Shown here: piece by piece, positions 6,905 through 11,509 of the stretch
How the letters are laid out: the number at the start of each line of letters is the position of its first letter
Numbering within the stretch: position 1 is the first letter of the stretch
Source of the DNA: Candidatus Moraniibacteriota bacterium
GTDB taxonomy: Bacteria > Patescibacteriota > Minisyncoccia > Moranbacterales > GWC2-37-73
DNA: 11,509 nucleotides
NCBI GenBank assembly: GCA_003510895.1
Contig: DOKE01000008.1
Location: 34,884 to 46,392, forward strand
Direction of reading: 5' to 3'
Made by a program: the position numbers and the translations under genes
The notes under the pieces: model-generated
Seen by the model: the letters and a program-made list of their open reading frames with translations, nothing else
What the model was told of the DNA's origin: nothing
The model's database searches: none

Positions 6905-8131
6905 ATGAACGAAGTTGAAAAACATAGTGAAAGTATAAATAAGGGAAAAATAAGAATAGTGGATTTTTTGTCGTTCTTGATTGGTTTTTCTCAGGCACTT
7001 TTGGTTTATATTGAATCTTCCTATTTCAAACTTTCTTTGGGAAGCGAAAATGTCAGCATTTTCTATTTTGCGGCGTATGCGGTGGCTCTGATTGGACTTT
7101 TAAATATGCACAGGATAATTAAAAAAACCGGCAAATCGATGGCATTTTTTTTGTTGTTTTTTTTGCAAATTATTTTTATTGTTTTTCTAACAATGATTCC
7201 TCCTTCAAGCTCCGGAATTTTTCTTTTGATGGCCTATATCGTAACCTCCTATTTGACTTCCGTTATCTTGGATATCATTTTGGAATCATATTCAGAAGAC
7301 AAGAAATCCGGAAGAATTCGTGGGGCTCATCTGACGATTTTGAATGCTGGTTTTTTGATTGGCCCTTTTCTTTCCACCAGTATTTTGGATAAATATGATT
7401 TTTCGGGATTATTTTTTTTCGCCATAATAATTAATGCGATTATTTTTGTTATCGGACTTGTCGGACTTCGAGATGGAAACAAAAAGTTTGATGGAAATAT
7501 CACATTGCGGGATCTTTTCAGGAAAATATTCGTCAACAAGGATCTTATGTATATATATTGGATTTCTTTTGCTTTGGAATTATTTTTTGCCTTAATGATT
7601 CTTTACACTCCTTTATATCTAATTGACAGAGGTTTTGGCTGGGGGCAAATAGGAATAATTTTCACAATTATGCTGGTGCCGTTTGTGATTGTTGGATATC
7701 CGGCGGGCTTGCTGGCGGATAAGAAAATAGGAGAAAAGGAAATGATAATCGGTAGTCTCTTGATGATGGCTATTTTTACGGGCAATATCTTTTTTGTTGA
7801 AAGCAAATCTTTATGGGTTTGGGGAGCGATTCTTTTTATGACCAGAATTGGAGCGGCTTTGATTGAAACGCTGCGGGATTCATATTTCTATAAGAGAATT
7901 GATGGCGGCGATATGGATGTTATAAGTTTTTTCAGAACATCCAAATCAATCGCCTATATTGTTTCCACAGGATTTTCAGCGATTATTTTGGTTTTTCTTC
8001 CGCTCAAGGCCATATTTTTATTTATCGCCGGAGCGGTGGCGCTAGCTCTTTATCCGGCGTTTAAACTCAGGGATAGTGTTGGAGAAAAAGAAATCGTATT
8101 GGAAAATGTTCGACAAGAACAGTTGAATTAA
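6905..8131 (+). CDS. Major facilitator superfamily transporter, 12 predicted membrane helices
   Basis: A 408-residue integral membrane protein with about 12 hydrophobic segments in two sets of six (approx. 17-38, 49-68, 79-98, 103-125, 142-160, 165-187, then 216-236, 248-270, 279-298, 303-322, 345-366, 370-388), the MFS plan. The second half carries the motif A-like loop GLLADKKIGEKE between helices 8 and 9. The first half has a weaker counterpart, RIIKKTGK. After helix 4 there is LESYSEDKKSGRIRGAHL, a conserved charged loop, and the C half has IETLRDSYFYKRI at the equivalent place, reflecting internal pseudo-symmetry. The substrate is unknown; an efflux or small-solute role is as much as can be said. 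It starts 20 bases after the OB-protein stop and ends 14 bases before scpA, so it is probably within the same transcript. No Shine-Dalgarno sequence is visible. Confidence 0.88.
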   Translation: MNEVEKHSESINKGKIRIVDFLSFLIGFSQALLVYIESSYFKLSLGSENVSIFYFAAYAVALIGLLNMHRIIKKTGKSMAFFLLFFLQIIFIVFLTMIPPSSSGIFLLMAYIVTSYLTSVILDIILESYSEDKKSGRIRGAHLTILNAGFLIGPFLSTSILDKYDFSGLFFFAIIINAIIFVIGLVGLRDGNKKFDGNITLRDLFRKIFVNKDLMYIYWISFALELFFALMILYTPLYLIDRGFGWGQIGIIFTIMLVPFVIVGYPAGLLADKKIGEKEMIIGSLLMMAIFTGNIFFVESKSLWVWGAILFMTRIGAALIETLRDSYFYKRIDGGDMDVISFFRTSKSIAYIVSTGFSAIILVFLPLKAIFLFIAGAVALALYPAFKLRDSVGEKEIVLENVRQEQLN

Positions 8132-8145
8132 TCGAAATTTTTGTT

Positions 8146-8850
8146 ATGAATTATCATTTTAAACTGGAACAATTTGAAGGACCATTGGACCTTTTGCTGC
8201 AACTTATTGAGCAAGAAAAAATGGACATAACCAGGGTCAGTCTTTCGAAAGTGACGGATCAATATTTGGAATATATCGGAAACAGAGAAAATATTTCCTT
8301 GGAAAATCTTTCCCAGTTTCTTTCTGTGGCGTCAAAACTTATTCTCATCAAATCAAAAGCGTTGCTGCCTTTGTTGCGTTTCACTGAAGAGGAAGAAGAG
8401 GAAATAAAAGACTTGGAACATCAATTGGCGGAATATAAGAAATTCAAAGATATTTCCAAAGAAATAGAAAAAATGGCGCAGGCGGGAAGAGTTTGTTTTT
8501 CAAGAATCGGTTTTTCCGGTTTTGAATCTTTTTTTTGTCCGCCGGAAAATGTCGGAATTTCTGATTTGAAAAAATCGTTTGAAAAAGTTCTGGGCAGCAT
8601 TCCTATTTTGGAAAAACTCGAAGAAGAAATTGTGAGCGAAGTTTTGACGCTGGAAGAAAAAATAATTCATCTTCAAGAAATGATTAAGAAAAAAGCGGAG
8701 TCTTCATTTTCGGAATTGATTGCTTCTTCCAAGGACAAGACGGAAGTGGTGGTTTCCTTTCTGGCGCTTTTGGAATTGGTGAAGCAGAGAATAATTCACG
8801 TGGAGCAGGATGAATTGTTTGAAGAAATAAGAGTCCGGCATAAATTATAA
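8146..8850 (+). CDS. scpA: Segregation and condensation protein A (ScpA kleisin)
   Basis: Kleisin subunit of the bacterial SMC-ScpAB condensin, which bridges the SMC heads and binds ScpB to organise and segregate the chromosome. The 234 residues begin with the hallmark FKLEQFEGPLDLLLQLIEQ (6-24), the SMC-neck-binding helical region, followed by QYLEYI and FLSVASKLILIKSKALLP. A central acidic, charged segment (~80-150) would be the ScpB-binding region. The C-terminal winged helix (~160-232) contains VVVSFLALLELVKQRI and ends in LFEEIRVR. Length is normal (family about 230-260). ATG 8146 is the family start, 14 bases after the MFS stop; no Shine-Dalgarno sequence is visible. Its partner gene scpB does not follow directly: about 2.2 kb of unrelated sequence lies between them. 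Confidence 0.95.
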   Translation: MNYHFKLEQFEGPLDLLLQLIEQEKMDITRVSLSKVTDQYLEYIGNRENISLENLSQFLSVASKLILIKSKALLPLLRFTEEEEEEIKDLEHQLAEYKKFKDISKEIEKMAQAGRVCFSRIGFSGFESFFCPPENVGISDLKKSFEKVLGSIPILEKLEEEIVSEVLTLEEKIIHLQEMIKKKAESSFSELIASSKDKTEVVVSFLALLELVKQRIIHVEQDELFEEIRVRHKL

Positions 8851-8861
8851 ATAGACCAAGG

Positions 8862-8867
8862 TATAAA
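8862..8867 (+). promoter_or_regulatory. Possible -10 box before the inserted two-gene cassette
   Basis: TATAAA preceded by GG lies 12 bases after the scpA stop. The predicted start near 8874 would precede the GTG at 8885 by about 11 bases. No acceptable -35 box is seen at 16-18 bases. It might once have been the scpB promoter, since it sits at the scpA-proximal edge of the insertion. Confidence 0.3.
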
Positions 8868-8884
8868 ATTTTTTAATATCGATA

Positions 8885-9073
8885 GTGATTTACGTTACTG
8901 GCATATTTCTTGATCAAATTAGATATAATAATGCTGCATATAAAGAATATTCAGAAAAAACTGAATCTGTTGAGCAGACGCAGAAAATCAATCAAGAGTT
9001 ACTTGAACAAAATAAACAAAATCAGGAAACAATTATTGAATTACAAAAACAAATATTGAAAAATAATTTATGA
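8885..9073 (+). CDS. Small hypothetical protein, short hydrophobic N-terminus plus coiled coil
   Basis: No family is recognised. The 62-residue product (from GTG 8885) has a short hydrophobic start (MIYVTGIFLD) followed by a Gln/Glu/Asn/Lys-rich segment from about residue 20 to the end (e.g. INQELLEQNKQNQETIIELQ) with heptad-like spacing of Leu/Ile, so a helical coiled coil is likely. The frame stays open upstream to 8867 and would add NFLISIVI, which together with the start would make a convincing membrane helix. The true start is therefore uncertain and a non-ATG codon or 5' truncation is possible. Its TGA stop overlaps the next ATG as ATGA (9070-9073), the normal sign of translational coupling and the main evidence that it is a real gene. 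It may be an accessory or regulatory partner of the downstream ATPase. Confidence 0.55.
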   Translation: MIYVTGIFLDQIRYNNAAYKEYSEKTESVEQTQKINQELLEQNKQNQETIIELQKQILKNNL

Positions 9074-10716
9074 TAAAAAAACAAACAACAGAGGAACAAT
9101 TTGAAAAGTGGCTTGGGGAACCCGAGGGGCTTAATTTGGAATTTAAAAAAGCGGAATATGAATTTGATAAAATAAATAACTTACCGGATTATTGTGCTGC
9201 TCTAGCAAATGAGGGTGGCGGTAAGTTAGTTCTCGGGATTTCGAATGATAAAAAAATTATTGGAACTAAATCCTTTCAAGGGACGATTGACACATTATCC
9301 CATCACTTACTGCAAAATCTCGGCATCAGAATAGATGTAGAGGAAAAAATCTATAAAGAAAGGAGAGTTCTTATTTTTCATATTCCAAGCCGTTCTGTTG
9401 GCGCGATAATAAAATCAAGTGGAAATTATAAATATCCAATGCGTGCCGGAAGTTCTTTGGTTGAAATGAGTCAGGATAAAATAAAGGAAATTTTAAATGA
9501 GGCGGAGCTGGATTTTTCTTGTCAAAAAGTGGAGAATTTCACATTGTCAGATATAGATGAGGAAGCTATAAATAATTTTAAAAAACTTTGGGCTAATAAA
9601 CAAAATAAAAAAGAATATTTAACATTTTCAACCGAAAAGACATTGCGGGCGATTGGGGCATTGAGTAATGATGGATTGAATAATGCAGCGTTGATACTTT
9701 TTGGGAAAAAGCAAAAAATCGATAAATTGCTTTCTTGCGCAGAAATTATTTTTGAATGGCGACAGTCACAAAAAATCCGTCATGATTTTCGAAAAGATTG
9801 GCGAGAACCATTTTTTAGAATTTATAATGAAGTGTGGGAAAATATTAACGCAAGAAATATAAGATTTCCATATCATGAAGGATTTATTCAGCGAGAAGTT
9901 GTTTCATTTAATAGAGAGTCTATTAGGGAAGCTCTTGCAAACGCGATTGCACATCGAGATTATCATATTCAATCAGCTTCTATATTTATTAAAGCTACTC
10001 CGGAAAAAATTTCTATACAAAGTCCTGGTGGGTTTGTAAATGGGGTGAATGTGGATAATATTCTTGAAAGATCTGAATGGCGGAATAGACGTATTGCTGA
10101 AATTTTTCAATTAGCTGGCCTAGTGGAACGTTCAGGACAAGGTATGGATATGATTTTCGATAATACTATTCGAGAAGGTAAGGGTCTTCCTGATTTTCTA
10201 GGAACGGATGATTATGTGGTTATTTTGAATATTCCAGCAGAAGTTAAGGATGAAAATTTTATAATATTTTTAGAAAAAATAACTAATCAAAAACAAATCA
10301 CGTTATCATTTGAAGAGATTTTTGAACTGGAGAAAATAAGAGAAAATCAAAAAATTCAGAATCTTGAGTCTCGAAAGAAATTTTTGGAACTCGGATTGAT
10401 TGAAAATGTCGGAAAAGGTCGCGGATCAAAATATATTCTTTCAAGAAAATATTATGAATATGAAGGAAAACTTTGGAAGCACACGCAACTTGTGGGTGCT
10501 TCACGAGATGAAAAGAAGTTACTTATATTGAAGCATTTGGAAAAAGCTGGCAAAAACGGATCAAGAACAAGCGATTTTTTTAATATTTTTTCTGAAAGAA
10601 TAACTGCGAAAGAAATGGATAATATTCTCCAAGAGTTGAGAAGAGACAATAAAATATTTGCCAAGGGTAGGGGTTTATTGAGTTATTGGTTTTTAGACAA
10701 ATTCAGATTCAATTAG
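9070..10716 (+). CDS. AlbA_2 (Schlafen-type) / GHKL-ATPase / winged-helix protein
   Basis: A 548-residue protein with the architecture often annotated as 'ATP-binding protein' or 'RecG-like transcriptional regulator' (COG2865). Residues ~15-130 form an AlbA_2 (PF04326) domain: GLNLEFKKAE (20-29) and ALANEGGGKLVLGI (44-57) are its signature strands. Residues ~270-390 form a GHKL ATP-binding domain of the HATPase_c_4 type: REALANAIAHRDY (286-298, N-box), SPGGF (318-322) and RSGQGMDMIF (354-363). Residues ~400-548 look like one or two winged-helix units, including a glycine/basic wing GKGRGSKY. It is not a helicase. Such proteins act as regulators or as parts of antiviral or toxin-antitoxin-like loci in other genomes; which applies here is unknown. 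It overlaps the small upstream gene by 4 bases, and its 3' end is duplicated downstream. Confidence 0.88.
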   Translation: MIKKQTTEEQFEKWLGEPEGLNLEFKKAEYEFDKINNLPDYCAALANEGGGKLVLGISNDKKIIGTKSFQGTIDTLSHHLLQNLGIRIDVEEKIYKERRVLIFHIPSRSVGAIIKSSGNYKYPMRAGSSLVEMSQDKIKEILNEAELDFSCQKVENFTLSDIDEEAINNFKKLWANKQNKKEYLTFSTEKTLRAIGALSNDGLNNAALILFGKKQKIDKLLSCAEIIFEWRQSQKIRHDFRKDWREPFFRIYNEVWENINARNIRFPYHEGFIQREVVSFNRESIREALANAIAHRDYHIQSASIFIKATPEKISIQSPGGFVNGVNVDNILERSEWRNRRIAEIFQLAGLVERSGQGMDMIFDNTIREGKGLPDFLGTDDYVVILNIPAEVKDENFIIFLEKITNQKQITLSFEEIFELEKIRENQKIQNLESRKKFLELGLIENVGKGRGSKYILSRKYYEYEGKLWKHTQLVGASRDEKKLLILKHLEKAGKNGSRTSDFFNIFSERITAKEMDNILQELRRDNKIFAKGRGLLSYWFLDKFRFN

Positions 10717-10798
10717 GTTATCAATAGGTTTGTTTTAATGTAAAAATACTGACAAATGCTTTATTTTAGACAAATTCAATTAGGTTATTAATAGGTTT
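10691..10798 (+). repeat. Imperfect direct repeat duplicating the 3' end of the ATPase gene
   Basis: Copy 1 (10691-10731) covers the last codons and stop of the ATPase gene and 15 bases beyond. Copy 2 (10764-10798) repeats it 73 bases on. They differ by a 6-base gap, since copy 1 has an additional AGATTC-type unit, and one substitution (TATCAATAGG versus TATTAATAGG). Copy 2 can still be read as a gene end, LDKFN then stop, against LDKFRFN then stop in copy 1. It could be a local tandem duplication, a recombination scar, or the tail of a lost related gene. Confidence 0.75.
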
Positions 10799-11036
10799 AT
10801 CCTAGGTAAAAAATTTAATTAACTCGCAATTTATAGGATGATAGTGAAAAAATCAAAAGACTGGTGCAGTGGTGTCGGGATGCTAGTGAAAGACAAAAAA
10901 TGCTTACAAAATGCTCTATGTGAAACAGGAAGAATGGGAAAAGTATAAATCGAGCAAATTTAGTGACATAATAAAGTAAACAAATTGTCAAAATTAATCT
11001 AATAAATAAAACAATAAAAAGAATTAAAAAATAATT
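10717..11036. other. 320-base spacer between the ATPase gene and scpB: repeat copy plus gene debris
   Basis: No intact gene is found here on either strand. The stretch holds the second repeat copy (10764-10798), a CCTAGG palindrome (10801-10806), the frameshifted remnant at 10837-10979, and a strongly A-rich leader before scpB. TTGTCA at 10985-10990 resembles a -35 box, but no good -10 follows at 16-18 bases, so how scpB is now transcribed is unclear. No strong terminator hairpin was found after the ATPase gene, so read-through into scpB is possible. Confidence 0.6.
10837..10979 (+). pseudogene. Frameshifted C-terminal remnant of a lost gene, possibly a restriction/helicase-type protein
   Basis: Two frames join into one plausible C-terminus of about 47 residues. 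Frame one opens after TAG 10834 and reads DDSEKIKRLVQWCRDASERQ. Frame two reads NAYKMLYVKQEEWEKYKSSK, then FSDIIK and a TAA at 10977-10979. The switch is at the A6 run 10895-10900: one additional A would restore a single frame, whereas the present sequence stops at TGA 10921. The pattern (WC-x-x-A, about ten residues, then Y-hydrophobic, E-W-E-K-Y, short tail) recalls the extreme C-terminus of type III restriction R-subunit/DEAD-helicase proteins. That is from memory and weak. No start codon or upstream portion remains, so it is debris and not a gene. Confidence 0.5.
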
Positions 11037-11509
11037 ATGGAAAAAAATAAATTGAAATCAGTTCTGGAAAGTTTGCTTTTTGTCAGTGGGGAGCCAATAA
11101 AAATTTCCAAGCTGGCTAAAATTGTTGAAATGAAAAAAGAAGAAGTTGTGGAAGCTATCTCGGAAATTTCCAAAAAATATCGCGAAGATGAAAGCGGGTT
11201 GATGATTGTGGAAAAAGAAGATGAAGCGCAATTGGTTTCCAGCGAGAAAAATGTTGAATATGTTGAGAGGCTGGTGAAAAATGAATTGGAGGGACCGCTT
11301 TCCACGGCAGCCTTGGAAGTGCTTTCTATTATTGCGTATCGAGGGCCGATTTCCAAGCCGGAAATAGAATCTATCCGAGGAGTGAATTGTTCCTACACTT
11401 TGAGAAATCTTTCTATCAGGGGACTTATTGAAAGAGGAAATAATCCCAAAGATGCGCGCGGATATGTGTATTCGGTTTCTTTTGATTTTCTGAAAAAGCT
11501 TGGAATTGA
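11037..11509 (+). CDS. scpB: Segregation and condensation protein B (ScpB), cut by the window edge
   Basis: Dimeric winged-helix partner of ScpA in the SMC condensin. 157 complete codons are visible and the frame is still open at 11509; the final 'tga' letters are not in frame (codons end ...CTT GGA ATT GA). The first winged helix begins LKSVLESLLFVSGEPIKISK (5-24). The second carries the family hallmark LSTAALEVLSIIAYRGPISK followed by EIESIRGVNCSYTLRNLSIR and GLIERGN, then the terminal FDFLKKLGI segment. Typical ScpB is about 170-200 residues, so only a short tail is missing. Start ATG 11037 matches the family and has an A-rich leader without a Shine-Dalgarno sequence. It lies 2,186 bases from its usual neighbour scpA. 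Confidence 0.93.
   Translation, partial: MEKNKLKSVLESLLFVSGEPIKISKLAKIVEMKKEEVVEAISEISKKYREDESGLMIVEKEDEAQLVSSEKNVEYVERLVKNELEGPLSTAALEVLSIIAYRGPISKPEIESIRGVNCSYTLRNLSIRGLIERGNNPKDARGYVYSVSFDFLKKLGI

Noticed and set aside
8931..9059. 42-codon basic frame starting ATG 8931 after a TATAAT
   Set aside because: Its start would lie upstream of the predicted transcription start of that box. The overlapping coiled-coil frame has the ATGA link to the next gene, which explains the stretch better.
9070..10716. Annotation of the ATPase as RecG helicase
   Set aside because: Only the GHKL-type region long mislabelled as 'RecG C-terminal' is present. There are no helicase motifs (no Walker A GxxGxGKT, no DEAH box).
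10717..11036. CRISPR-like array or insertion-sequence ends
   Set aside because: Only two unequal repeat copies occur, with no regular spacers, no terminal inverted repeats and no transposase trace.

Overview
The window is an AT-rich stretch in which every gene lies on the + strand, with short gaps. The likely source is a bacterium of the Candidate Phyla Radiation (Patescibacteria, Parcubacteria-like). This is an inference from several traits: a short prolyl-tRNA synthetase without the bacterial editing insert, an archaeal-type aspartyl-tRNA synthetase, no visible Shine-Dalgarno sequence at any start, and promoters placed only a few bases before start codons. TGG encodes Trp and TGA is used as a stop, so the standard bacterial code fits.

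Layout. Positions 1-1442 hold a promoter, proS and a clear hairpin terminator. Positions 1493-3309 hold a half-size ABC exporter with its own putative promoter. Positions 3306-4328 hold ispH (isoprenoid MEP pathway); its promoter overlaps the end of the exporter gene and it ends in a weak terminator. From 4319 a closely packed series begins: a double-receiver response regulator, aspS, a stand-alone OB-fold protein that closely resembles the anticodon-binding domain of the AspRS just upstream, an MFS transporter, scpA and finally scpB, which runs off the right edge.

scpA and scpB encode the two SMC-condensin accessory subunits and are normally adjacent or overlapping. Here about 2.2 kb separates them (8851-11036). 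That segment carries a small putative membrane/coiled-coil protein coupled by an ATGA overlap to an AlbA_2 (Schlafen-type) plus GHKL-ATPase plus winged-helix protein. After these come an imperfect tandem repeat that duplicates the 3' end of the ATPase gene, and a frameshifted C-terminal remnant of another gene. This looks like an accessory or mobile insertion, possibly the residue of a defence-type island, and is the part of the window most likely to hold undescribed biology. The second candidate is the free-standing AspRS-like OB protein.

The remaining genes are core functions: aminoacylation, isoprenoid synthesis, transport, signalling and chromosome segregation. No tRNA, rRNA, CRISPR array or insertion sequence was seen.
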